Shown here in pieces: positions 7,353 to 14,610 of a stretch of 17,636 nucleotides of DNA. The translations under genes were made by a program, and so were the position numbers. The stretch covers positions 1 through 17,636 of the forward strand of contig CAYQOX010000071.1 of assembly GCA_964419335.1 (NCBI GenBank), written 5' to 3'. The notes below the pieces were generated by a model, which did no database searches, had not been told where the DNA came from, and saw only the letters and a program-made list of their open reading frames with translations. Numbering within the stretch: position 1 is the first letter of the stretch; each line of letters starts with the position of its first letter. Source of the stretch: CAYQOX01 sp964419335. GTDB taxonomy: Bacteria; Hinthialibacterota; Hinthialibacteria; Hinthialibacterales; Hinthialibacteraceae.

Positions 7353-7600
7353 TCTGGATAAATTGTGAATAGTCTGTCTACGGCCCTGGGGATAAAATGA
7401 ATGACTTTTGGATAAATTAAAATTTTTTAATCTACTCAACACCTTATTCAAAATCATTAAGGAGTTTTTCACAATTTATACTTTAATGTAACTCATTTAA
7501 ATTATTTAACTTATATCCATTTTCGCACTTTATTCACAATACATAATAATAATAGTGTTTTATAGAATAAATTAAATAAATACTCTTATTATTAGAGAGG
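7353..7600. other. Candidate chromosomal replication origin (oriC): DnaA-box cluster and AT-rich zone
   Basis: Seven 9-mers close to the DnaA box TTATNCACA lie within 186 bp. On the - strand: TTATCCAGA (7353-7361), CTATTCACA (7364-7372), TTATCCCCA (7387-7395) and TTATCCAAA (7407-7415). On the + strand: TTATTCAAA (7444-7452), TTTTTCACA (7465-7473) and TTATTCACA (7530-7538). The last two fit TTWTNCACA fully; the others differ by one base. The boxes switch orientation around 7430. AT-rich DNA follows towards dnaN (7411-7430 and 7475-7600) and could be the unwinding element. The site lies directly before dnaN and 5 kb from parAB with parS-like sites, and the GC skew changes sign around it. dnaA is not adjacent. 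Proposed from sequence only. Confidence 0.7.
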
Positions 7601-7606
7601 TTCTCT
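7594..7606 (+). promoter_or_regulatory. Ribosome site of dnaN inside a small hairpin
   Basis: AGAGA (7594-7598) can pair with TCTCT (7602-7606) across GGT. The only Shine-Dalgarno candidate for dnaN, AGAGAGG (7594-7600), is thus partly within the stem, 11 bases before the ATG at 7612. Folding could dampen clamp translation. The 5-bp stem is short, so any effect may be small. Confidence 0.35.
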
Positions 7607-7611
7607 GAAAA

Positions 7612-8724
7612 ATGAAATTTACAAGCTCTACTCATACATGGCACCGAGGTATTTCTGCTGTCCAAAGCGCTGTAGGCAGCCCCATTTCAAATCCTATCGT
7701 AGAAAATATCCATCTCTCTTGCCAAGATAAAAAAATCCACTTTATGGCAACCAACCTAAACCTCACAATCCATTGTGAAGGAGAAGCCGAGATTGAAGAA
7801 GAAGGTGAAATTGTCCTTCCTTCCAAAATACTTATCAATATTGTCCGTGATCTTCCCGATGGAGATGTATGGTTCGAAGAAGAAAATGAAACTGTGCGGA
7901 TGAAATGTGGGGAATTTACCGCCAAATTAAAAGGTCATCCAGGTGAATTATTTCCACCCTTGAATTTGGTGAAAAGCGGTTTTGACTTTAAAATCGATGC
8001 ACAAACCTTAAAAGATATTACCCGAAAAACTTTGATCGCTGCCTCGACAGATAAAGCCCGGTTTGAACTGGATGGAGTAAAATTCGATTTTAAAGAAAAA
8101 ACCTTGAATTGTGTTTCAACCGATGGAAAACGCCTCTCTCTTTATAAATACAATAATGAGACTATACCTGAGGAAGAACTCTCTGTTTTTGTTCCTTCTA
8201 AAACTTTACACGAAGTCCACCGCACCATGCAGGAGGAAGGTGAAGTTGAGGTTCGTATTCAAGAAAAAAAAATCCAATTTTCTTGCGGTGATCTAACCAT
8301 TATTTCGAATCTATTGGTCGAGAATTTCCCCAAATATGAAAAAATCGTTCCTCCTCCGGGAGATATAAAAATAAAAGTAAAACGTGAATTATTATTAGGG
8401 GCCGTAAAAAGAGCATCCAACCTTTCTGATCACCTAATGAATTTGCTGATAATGAAAACCTATTCTGGTCATATTGAACTTCTAGGCGAACGTGAAGAAG
8501 TTGGAGGAGAGGGTAGAGAAATTGTTGATGCAGAGTATGAAGGTGAAGAATTGGTTTTTCGATTTAATTATTTATTTATCCTAGATTTCTTGCGTATTAT
8601 TGATGAAGAAGAGGTGGAGATTGAATCGAGAAACCCCGAAAAACCCAGTATCTTCCGTCCTGTAGGTAGGGAAGAATTTATCTATGTTTTAATGCCTCTT
8701 CGCCCCTCAGAGCAAAATGAGTAA
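7612..8724 (+). CDS. dnaN: DNA polymerase III beta sliding clamp
   Basis: 370 residues, the normal size for DnaN, the ring-shaped dimer that tethers DNA polymerase III to DNA. Three repeated clamp domains are seen. Domain 1 (about 1-120) includes LPSKILINIVRDLP and FTAKLKGHPGELFP, the latter at the spot of the canonical FxxxxxxxxFP. Domain 2 (about 128-245) includes AASTDKARFELDGVKFDF, CVSTDGKRLSLY, VPSKTLHEV and NFPKYEKIVPP. Domain 3 (about 247-365) includes LLGAVKRASNLS, EYEGEELVFRFNYLFILDFL and the ending FIYVLMPLR, equivalent to the canonical YVxMPMR. It is quite acidic and AT-rich in codon choice. It lies immediately downstream of the proposed oriC. Unlike the common dnaA-dnaN-recF order, neither dnaA nor recF flanks it. 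Assignment is firm despite divergence. Confidence 0.93.
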   Translation: MKFTSSTHTWHRGISAVQSAVGSPISNPIVENIHLSCQDKKIHFMATNLNLTIHCEGEAEIEEEGEIVLPSKILINIVRDLPDGDVWFEEENETVRMKCGEFTAKLKGHPGELFPPLNLVKSGFDFKIDAQTLKDITRKTLIAASTDKARFELDGVKFDFKEKTLNCVSTDGKRLSLYKYNNETIPEEELSVFVPSKTLHEVHRTMQEEGEVEVRIQEKKIQFSCGDLTIISNLLVENFPKYEKIVPPPGDIKIKVKRELLLGAVKRASNLSDHLMNLLIMKTYSGHIELLGEREEVGGEGREIVDAEYEGEELVFRFNYLFILDFLRIIDEEEVEIESRNPEKPSIFRPVGREEFIYVLMPLRPSEQNE

Positions 8725-8787
8725 AAGAAAATTTTTCCCGCAAGTTTAATAATATAAAGGTTTAAGGATTTAAAATAGAAAATTTCC

Positions 8788-8816
8788 TTGCTTATCAGAC
8801 AATCTATGATTATACT
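8788..8816 (+). promoter_or_regulatory. Putative promoter between dnaN and the small downstream gene
   Basis: TATACT (8811-8816, 5 of 6) lies 17 bp after TTGCTT (8788-8793, 3 of 6). It would give the small gene at 8867 its own transcript with about 45 nt of leader. The surrounding 142 bp are AT-rich and show no other gene. Confidence 0.35.
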
Positions 8817-8866
8817 AAATGGTTGCAAATAAGAATTTTTCTACAATGGATAGGTAAGGTTGTATT

Positions 8867-9142
8867 ATGAAAAGAATCCGTAGAGAAGACCAAAATCAGA
8901 CCGATGAGTTGCGCTTTAATCGGGAATTGGCCATTGAAAGAGCGTGTTATTGCCCCTCGTATAGTCCTAGTAAAATAAGAATTCAAGAATATTTTGTCTG
9001 TGATCCCCCAAAACCTCCCTTAGATATTTGTGAAGAGTGTCCCATTAACGGATTACGGGAGCCTTCAACAATTGTCATCGCTTCCTACGTCAAACAAGGT
9101 GAATTGGAAGATGTGGAAGAGGAAGAAGAAGAAAATCAGTAG
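8867..9142 (+). CDS. Small Cys-containing acidic-tailed protein, function unknown
   Basis: 91 residues, not recognised. AAGG (8856-8859) is seven bases before the ATG, supporting translation. The N-terminal third is charged and probably helical (KRIRREDQNQTDELRFNRELAIERA). Five cysteines follow as C27-x-C29P, C45 and C55xxC58P, separated by proline-rich segments (SYSPSK, DPPKPPLD), suggesting a small metal (probably zinc) site or disulfides. A short hydrophobic strand (TIVIASYV) leads to a run of acidic residues at the end (ELEDVEEEEEENQ). No signal peptide or membrane segment is seen, so it is likely cytoplasmic. Where many genomes carry recF or a DciA-type gene after dnaN, this organism has this protein; it is too short and dissimilar to be either. 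A role in replication or transcription is possible from position alone. Confidence 0.7.
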   Translation: MKRIRREDQNQTDELRFNRELAIERACYCPSYSPSKIRIQEYFVCDPPKPPLDICEECPINGLREPSTIVIASYVKQGELEDVEEEEEENQ

Positions 9143-9167
9143 AGTTGAATTTTCTTCTTTTTTTAAC

Positions 9168-9194
9168 TACTTTTAGATATATTATACATAAAAG
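9168..9194. terminator. AT-rich hairpin between convergent genes
   Basis: ACTTTTA (9168-9174) and TAAAAGT (9188-9194) are perfect inverted arms around a 13-nt loop. A T8 tract (9156-9163) precedes it. The stem has only one G-C pair and would be weak, but its position between convergent genes fits a terminator. Confidence 0.25.
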
Positions 9195-9240
9195 TTTAAT
9201 TACTTTCGTATAAAATTACTCATTGTTAATATTTTATTTA

Positions 9241-12105
9241 TTAAAAAATCCACAATTCAAATATTGTCCACCAATGGTCAGTTTCCGGTTTTTGTACATC
9301 AATGGTTATTTCTTCAAATTTCCGGGATGAGACAATATTGAGAACACTCCCATTAATCTCTGGATAAAAAGTTAAAGAACCAAGTAAGACTTGGTTTCCT
9401 TCGACATCGACGCCATAGACTTGATTTTCCGGGGTATAATCGCTTGTTTTCGTGCCATGAAATAGGACGATTTTTGATAGCGTTTGAGGTTTATCGAGAG
9501 TAATTTGAAGGAACGTGCCCGATTCTTGAATTTGCTCGGAGGTCCAGTAAGTCTCTCTTCCATAAGAACGCACGGAGATATTATGATCATTGATTGCCCG
9601 GAAAAACCAAAAAAGAGTAGAGTGAAAAGAAAGTTTTGACTTAGGATTAAGTAAGCGATCCTTTGGGGGGATGAAGAGGAGGTAAGGGTCACAATCTATA
9701 ATTTGATACTTAAGGAAATCCTCACCAAAGAGGGTTTTGATATGATCTATAGTTAATGGAGAGTAATCACGCTTTCTGTCTAACGATGGATTGTTATAAT
9801 AAAAATTTTTATGGAATAAATAAGCAACATCCTCGTTATAAATAATTTCCTGCGCCATAAAAGTTAATCGCCTAGATAAAGCGTCAAATGCTATGATTTG
9901 TAAATTTGAATAATATGAGATCGTCTCTCCCAACCAATCACGCCCCGTATGATCTGGACTCATATCATATCCCTGATCGCACACCAAATACCGAATTTTA
10001 TTCTCTTTAAGCGTATTAATTATCCTTTCATAAGGTTCAATAGGCATTTTTAATCCATGATTGGATAAACTCAAAGGTTGATGAAAAGCCTTCGTATAAG
10101 AAAAAAATGGGGAGAACAAAGAAATGGTTAATAGAATAAAGATGAATACAGATAAACCCGGAGAAAAACGCCAAATAATCGTAAAAGAGATAGAAAACAA
10201 AATAGGTATAAACCAAAATAAAGCGATCGCATACCAAGGCCAAATCCCAAAAGATGAATAAGTAACCAAAAGAATGGTCACGATCGCGAAAAAATAAAGT
10301 GAAAAATAAATTCCTGATTTACTTAAAAGGCTTTGCGGTGCAATCCATTTACGGGCAAAGGGATAGGATAATAGACCAAAGAGGAACAGAAGCACTGGAA
10401 GGTGCGGAAATATTGCACTTGGAAGCGGGTGCTGCTGATCATAGGGCGCGCGAATACCAAGCAGAGTAGGAAGACATTCTCCCAGAAAACGATCAATAAG
10501 TGGTTTCTCATCAACCACCCGAGGCGGAGGAAGGGTTCTTCCTTCAGCAAGATACTGAATCGAAGAGTCTTCAGCTTGATAAAGGAAAGCTCCCCAATAG
10601 GGGAATAAAAATATTATAAGAAATAATCCACAGAAAACGATTCCCGAATTCCAGCAATTTTTTAAGAATTCTCGTGAAAATACATGGTAAGATGATTGTA
10701 GCGGGATCAACAAAATAATAAGAAACGAGAAGAATACAAAAGGAAAAGAGATCGGTAATTGATAAAGAGCCACCCCTGCCAGTGATCCCCATAGAAATGC
10801 CCACCCGGGGGAAATACGCTTTTTCTTATAAGCCAAAAGGGAAATAAAAATTAAAATAGCCCCCGCTGCGAGAGAAAAGGAATAACCAAACCAGTTTTTC
10901 GTAATAATCCAATGAAAATGGCTTCCTCCGAGAAGCAGAAAAAATGCACTGCAGAGCAAAAATCCCTTCGATCCAATAAGCCAATAAGCCAGGAGGGTAA
11001 ATAGAAGGAAAAGAATTCCCCAAAAGAAAGGTAATATTTTTAATGATCGAACAGGATCCTCAATTTGGGTTTGTATTAAAGATAAGGGAAAAACTTCAGC
11101 GATTCCTTGGTATTTCTGCCCATAATGAAAGTGGGGAGGTGATTGTCCTTGGTTGAGGTTTTGAGCCATCAGGCCAAAAGCCGCCTCATCGGCCTCATAT
11201 TGATCAAGCGTGAGTGAAATAAAATTTGTCCTTATAAAAACGAACAAAAGAGTAAATAACAAGAGAATAATCCAAGAAGAATAAGCCGTTTTTAAGAAAC
11301 TTCGATGAAATTGGATTACAAATCCAATGATGGGATTAAGCACCGGAATCAAGAGAATCAGAGAAAATGCGAGCAAAAAAGGAGGAATATACTTATAAAA
11401 TGGATAGAAATTCCAGGATAAAGGATAAAATCCATAAAAAAAGGGTCCTTGAAGCGTTGCCGGCTTGGTTTGGTTTACATTTTGAAGCGAAAGCGAAATT
11501 GAAGGTATGGGGTCACGATATTGAACCTCACACTCCACATGGTGGAATCCTTCCGAAAGGGGGGTATCGATTCGTAGATAGCGATTTGTGGCTAACTCAT
11601 CATGCTCAGCAACCACTTCTCCATCTAGTTTCCAAACCGCATTTCCATGACTTATATGAAAGAGAGCCCGCACCAAGGGATGGGGAGAATAGAAATACCC
11701 CTGGATCGTCAGGGTTCCATTTTGATTTATCTCATGATCAATAAAAGCAGCCGGTTGTAGGTTAAATTGGGATGAATTTAATGAAAATTGGATCGTTTCT
11801 GAAGAATCTTGGGGTTGAAACTGAAAAAAAAGCCCATTTCGGGGAGCCATCCATAGTGAAAGTATAAAACTTAAAAATATCAAAAAGCAAAGCATACCGT
11901 AGTATGGATTCCAATGAGGCGAATTAAGCCACTCCCATAATTTGGGAGGTCGCTGAAATATTGTTAAGAAAAAATGGAGCAGGAGAAGGCAAAGCAAAGT
12001 CAAAACAAAATACCCCATGACTTTGACTAGGGGAAGGAATGAAAGCAGAGGAAGATAGACTAAAGCAAAAAAGAGTATGAAATAAAGACGTTGTAAAAAA
12101 ATCAT
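9241..12105 (-). CDS. Large GT39/ArnT-like polytopic membrane protein with extracytoplasmic beta-rich domains
   Basis: 954 residues. Three or so N-terminal membrane helices (about 5-85) are followed by a soluble segment (about 90-230). This includes a PA14- or beta-sandwich-like stretch, with GTLTIQGYFYSP and AVWKLDGEVVAEHDE around 130-168 and FHHVECEVQY near 187. About ten further helices span 240-690. The first extracytoplasmic loop after the helix at 278-293 carries LDQYEADEAAFGLMAQNLNQGQ (Asp301, Asp306, Glu307), the acidic motif of GT-C/GT39 transferases that take sugars from polyprenyl-phosphate donors. The last about 110 residues look like an F5/8 type C (discoidin-like) carbohydrate-binding fold: TFLQITLDKPQTLSKIVLFHG and a final WTIFELWIF. 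It probably adds or handles sugars on the outer face of the inner membrane; acceptor unknown. No clear ribosome site precedes the ATG. The gene is AT-rich and runs against replication from the proposed oriC. Confidence 0.72.
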   Translation of the reverse strand: MIFLQRLYFILFFALVYLPLLSFLPLVKVMGYFVLTLLCLLLLHFFLTIFQRPPKLWEWLNSPHWNPYYGMLCFLIFLSFILSLWMAPRNGLFFQFQPQDSSETIQFSLNSSQFNLQPAAFIDHEINQNGTLTIQGYFYSPHPLVRALFHISHGNAVWKLDGEVVAEHDELATNRYLRIDTPLSEGFHHVECEVQYRDPIPSISLSLQNVNQTKPATLQGPFFYGFYPLSWNFYPFYKYIPPFLLAFSLILLIPVLNPIIGFVIQFHRSFLKTAYSSWIILLLFTLLFVFIRTNFISLTLDQYEADEAAFGLMAQNLNQGQSPPHFHYGQKYQGIAEVFPLSLIQTQIEDPVRSLKILPFFWGILFLLFTLLAYWLIGSKGFLLCSAFFLLLGGSHFHWIITKNWFGYSFSLAAGAILIFISLLAYKKKRISPGWAFLWGSLAGVALYQLPISFPFVFFSFLIILLIPLQSSYHVFSREFLKNCWNSGIVFCGLFLIIFLFPYWGAFLYQAEDSSIQYLAEGRTLPPPRVVDEKPLIDRFLGECLPTLLGIRAPYDQQHPLPSAIFPHLPVLLFLFGLLSYPFARKWIAPQSLLSKSGIYFSLYFFAIVTILLVTYSSFGIWPWYAIALFWFIPILFSISFTIIWRFSPGLSVFIFILLTISLFSPFFSYTKAFHQPLSLSNHGLKMPIEPYERIINTLKENKIRYLVCDQGYDMSPDHTGRDWLGETISYYSNLQIIAFDALSRRLTFMAQEIIYNEDVAYLFHKNFYYNNPSLDRKRDYSPLTIDHIKTLFGEDFLKYQIIDCDPYLLFIPPKDRLLNPKSKLSFHSTLFWFFRAINDHNISVRSYGRETYWTSEQIQESGTFLQITLDKPQTLSKIVLFHGTKTSDYTPENQVYGVDVEGNQVLLGSLTFYPEINGSVLNIVSSRKFEEITIDVQKPETDHWWTIFELWIF

Positions 12106-12140
12106 CGGTATTTAAGAAAGTTTCTTTATAGAATTCATTC

Positions 12141-12199
12141 TTTAGTCAGCTTGGCTAAAATCAATGCCAATTGACCATCACGCTTAACCATCGTATCCT
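12141..12199 (+). promoter_or_regulatory. dapB promoter region with inverted repeat
   Basis: TTGACC (12171-12176, 5 of 6) and TATCCT (12194-12199, 4 of 6) are 17 bp apart, pointing to dapB, with about 57 nt of leader. Just upstream, TTTAGTCA (12141-12148) and TGGCTAAA (12152-12159) form an inverted repeat with one mismatch in eight. It sits in the 157-bp region shared by divergent dapB and the membrane-protein gene and could be an operator for either. No lysine riboswitch-like structure was evident in this short leader. Confidence 0.4.
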
Positions 12200-12262
12200 A
12201 AGTCCGTTTTCATTTGAAGGCAAGGCAATAACAATTAAATAGCATAGCAAGGAGAAAGGAAA

Positions 12263-13003
12263 ATGGAGGAAAAAATACGAGTACTTGTAAATGGAGCCAA
12301 AGGCAAGATGGGCTCTGAGTCAGTTCGGGCGGTTCAAGCGGCCGAAGATATGGAGTTAGTCTGCGAATGTGATATGGACGATGATTTAACCGCCTGCATC
12401 CAAGAGAATCAAGCCAACGTGGTCATCGATTTTACCGCACCGGATTGTGCCTATAAAAATGCAGAAATAATTCTTCAATCGCAAGCCAGAGGAGTTATTG
12501 GAACCACGGGTTTTACTCCAGAACAAATTGGAGAATTAGAAAAGCAATGTAATCAAAAACAACTCGGAATGATCATCGCCCCCAATTTCGCCATTGGGGC
12601 CTTACTCATGATGCACTGTGCCCAAATCGCGGCCAAGTATATGCCGGATGTGGAGATTATCGAACTTCACCACCCCGGCAAGAAAGATGCCCCTTCAGGC
12701 ACCGCCGTAAAAACCACGGAGTTGGTGAATCGCAGCCGCGAGAATGTTCCACGTGGAACATTTGAACCTGGGGTGCGGGGTCAACAGTTCAACGAGATCC
12801 CTGTGCATAGTGTCCGCCTTCCCGGCCTTCTTGCCCATCAAGAGGTTCTTTTCGGCGCGGAAGGACAAACCCTGTGCATCCGCCATGATTCCATCAACCG
12901 CGCCTGCTTTATGCCAGGAGTGCTTCTTGCGGTGCGGGAAGTGTTGAAACGAAATCAATTCATTTATGGCTTAGATAAAATATTGTTTTCGAACTCTCAA
13001 TGA
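12263..13003 (+). CDS. dapB: 4-hydroxy-tetrahydrodipicolinate reductase
   Basis: 246 residues, slightly short for DapB (about 250-275). It catalyses the NAD(P)H-dependent reduction of the dipicolinate precursor in the cytoplasm, on the route to diaminopimelate and lysine. The Rossmann motif NGAKGKMG is at 10-17 and GTTGF at 80-84. The catalytic signature is E134LHHPGKKDAPSGTA148: His136/His137 and Lys140 correspond to E. coli His159/His160 and Lys163. HSVRLPGLLAHQEVLFG (182-198) and the C-terminal helix complete the family pattern. AGGAG (12250-12254) lies eight bases before the ATG. The stop overlaps the rsmG start as ATGA. Codons 161-166 (N-V-P-R-G-T) are written by a perfect parS-like palindrome, located in the loop between the catalytic segment and the HSVR strand, which varies in length in the family. 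Confidence 0.95.
   Translation: MEEKIRVLVNGAKGKMGSESVRAVQAAEDMELVCECDMDDDLTACIQENQANVVIDFTAPDCAYKNAEIILQSQARGVIGTTGFTPEQIGELEKQCNQKQLGMIIAPNFAIGALLMMHCAQIAAKYMPDVEIIELHHPGKKDAPSGTAVKTTELVNRSRENVPRGTFEPGVRGQQFNEIPVHSVRLPGLLAHQEVLFGAEGQTLCIRHDSINRACFMPGVLLAVREVLKRNQFIYGLDKILFSNSQ
12745..12760. promoter_or_regulatory. parS: parS centromere-like site inside dapB
   Basis: TGTTCCACGTGGAACA is a perfect 16-bp palindrome. It matches the bacterial parS consensus TGTTTCACGTGAAACA in all but the symmetric T/C and A/G pair, a change seen in natural parS sites. It lies about 1 kb upstream of parA and is the likely loading site for the ParB encoded here. It is read through in-frame as part of DapB. Confidence 0.85.
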
Positions 13004-13704
13004 ATATTGATTCCCTTTTTGATTCGGTTCTACAACAATATTCCTGGGTTAGCCAAGAGCAAGCGGAAGAAATTTTGGATTTTTTCCGCTTCTTGCTGGA
13101 AGAAAACCAAAAGGTTAATCTGAGTGGATACGATTCCTTAGACAAAATGATCCAGCATTATCTCTTGGATGCTCTAGAACTCTATGAACGGATAGATGAA
13201 AATATCCATCGTATGATCGATGTTGGCACCGGCGCCGGGGTTCCTGGATTGCTTTTAGCACTTCTCGACGAACACCGGAGCTTTTGGCTTTTGGATTCCG
13301 TCAAGAAGAAAACCGACTTTATTCAACGCGCTCTTGAATACCTACACAAAAAAAATGTCACCGTAATCCATGGGCGGGCTGAAGATGAAGCCCACAAAGA
13401 GAACCTACGCGAATTTTTTGATTGCGCCACTGCCAAAGCCGTAGGCACGTTGCCTGTGGTGCTGGAATACTGTGCGGGATTTGTTAAAATGGGAGGCCGA
13501 ATCCTCCTTCCCCGCGGGGAAGAAAAAACAGAAATCCTACCAGAGCATTGGAAAAGTACATTGGGACTCGTGCTGGAAAAGAAAGAACCGTATCATTTAG
13601 AAGGCAGAAAACGGGCTTATTCCCTTTATCATTTTAAAAAAATGGATGCGACCGGAGATAAATATCCCCGAACACCTAAAAAGATTCGGCTTCATCCTTT
13701 ATAA
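13000..13704 (+). CDS. rsmG: 16S rRNA (guanine(527)-N7)-methyltransferase
   Basis: 234 residues; typical RsmG is 205-240. It uses S-adenosylmethionine to methylate G527 in 16S rRNA, in the region bound by streptomycin. The SAM-binding motif is MIDVGTGAGVPGLLLAL (72-88). LLDSVKKKTDFIQ (97-109) supplies the acidic residue after the second strand, followed by VIHGRAED (122-129). TAKAVGTLPVVLEYCAGFVKMGGRILLPRG (145-174) is the usual RAV-A...L.EY...L...GG segment with R replaced by K. The C-terminus KYPRTPKKIRLHPL matches the family ending. Its ATG overlaps the dapB stop by four bases (ATGA) with no own ribosome site, implying translational coupling. Its place just before parAB is the common origin-proximal order. 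Confidence 0.95.
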   Translation: MNIDSLFDSVLQQYSWVSQEQAEEILDFFRFLLEENQKVNLSGYDSLDKMIQHYLLDALELYERIDENIHRMIDVGTGAGVPGLLLALLDEHRSFWLLDSVKKKTDFIQRALEYLHKKNVTVIHGRAEDEAHKENLREFFDCATAKAVGTLPVVLEYCAGFVKMGGRILLPRGEEKTEILPEHWKSTLGLVLEKKEPYHLEGRKRAYSLYHFKKMDATGDKYPRTPKKIRLHPL

Positions 13705-13729
13705 TTTTCGTTAAACATTACATGTTTTA

Positions 13730-13745
13730 GGTTCCACGTGGAACA
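13730..13745. promoter_or_regulatory. parS: Second parS-like site, between rsmG and parA
   Basis: GGTTCCACGTGGAACA shares 15 of 16 bases with the copy in dapB and contains the perfect 14-bp palindrome GTTCCACGTGGAAC (13731-13744). Identity to the other copy continues for three bases (TTT) past the palindrome. It lies 46 bp before the parA start, where ParB binding could also affect parAB transcription. Confidence 0.82.
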
Positions 13746-13791
13746 TTTTACTTTGAAAACAGAGAAAATCGTTATTGAATAGGATTTGAAT

Positions 13792-14610
13792 GTGTCACGA
13801 GTAATCGCGGTAGTCAACCAAAAAGGAGGGGTGGGAAAAACCACTTCCGCCGTTAATCTGGCCTCGTGTTTGGCGGATGAAGGCTTCCCAACTCTTTTAA
13901 TCGATGTGGATCCCCAAGGCAATGCCACCAGCGGGGTGGGTGTGGATAAACGGGGTTTACAATCTACGATTTATGATTCATTGTTGGAAGAGGTGCCTTT
14001 GGCTGATATTCTTGTAGAAAGTAATGTCGAACGCCTTCGGGTTGCCCCCTCCAACAGCGATTTATTGTCGGCAGAATGGAGTTTAACCGAAGACTCTAAC
14101 GGGAAAGTACAGTTAAAGCGGGTTTTGGCGGAATATTTTTGGAATACCCAGGGCGAACCGATGACGGATTTTGTCGTGGTCGATTGTCCTCCCTCTTTCG
14201 GGCATCTCACGTTGAATGCCATTCTTGCCGCTGATTCCGTACTCGTTCCCGTGCAGTGCGAATATTATGCTTTAGAAGGCTTGACCGAAATTTTAACCTC
14301 AACCACCCTCATTCGGGAACAATATCATCCTCAATTGGCCTTGGAAGGCATCCTGTTAACGATGGCAGACCGCAGGCTGAATCTCAGCCGTCAAGTCGAA
14401 GAAGATATTCGGGCTGCCTATGGAGATTACGTTTTTCAATCGGTGGTAAGCCGCAGCGTCCGCTTGAGTGAGGCTCCGAGTCATGGGTTGCCTATTATCA
14501 TGTATGACCCCTCCTCGGTTGGGGCTCTATCTTATAACAAACTCGCACAGGAAGTATTGGATTATGAAAAGAAAAGCACTCGGTCGTGGCCTCTCCGCGC
14601 TTCTGTCTGA
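13792..14610 (+). CDS. parA: Chromosome-partitioning ATPase ParA (Soj)
   Basis: 272 residues from a GTG at 13792. AGGA (13781-13784) is seven bases before this GTG but only one base before the in-frame TTG at 13786, which decides the start and gives the usual MSRVIAVVNQKGGVGKTT. The deviant Walker A box is KGGVGKTT (11-18) with its signature lysine. The A' motif is LLIDVDPQGNATSG (35-48) and the Walker B region VVVDCPPSFGHLTLNA. VQCEYYALEGL follows, as in Soj proteins. ATP-bound ParA dimers coat the nucleoid and are released by ParB, pulling origins apart. The N-terminus lacks the extra helix-turn-helix of large plasmid ParAs, so it is chromosomal type (Ib-like). The last 16 codons overlap parB in another frame. 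Confidence 0.96.
   Translation: MSRVIAVVNQKGGVGKTTSAVNLASCLADEGFPTLLIDVDPQGNATSGVGVDKRGLQSTIYDSLLEEVPLADILVESNVERLRVAPSNSDLLSAEWSLTEDSNGKVQLKRVLAEYFWNTQGEPMTDFVVVDCPPSFGHLTLNAILAADSVLVPVQCEYYALEGLTEILTSTTLIREQYHPQLALEGILLTMADRRLNLSRQVEEDIRAAYGDYVFQSVVSRSVRLSEAPSHGLPIIMYDPSSVGALSYNKLAQEVLDYEKKSTRSWPLRASV

Noticed and set aside
11367..11744. 125-codon + strand frame opposite the 954-residue membrane protein
   Set aside because: No ribosome site or recognisable motif, and it is fully antisense to a region with clear membrane and beta-domain coding on the - strand.
13786..13791. TTG start for parA
   Set aside because: The AGGA ribosome site is only one base away; the GTG at 13792 has proper spacing and gives the usual ParA N-terminus.
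14468..14563. Upstream ATG extension of parB by 32 codons
   Set aside because: The added residues have no family likeness, and the ribosome site plus the conserved MKRKALGRGL start are at 14564.
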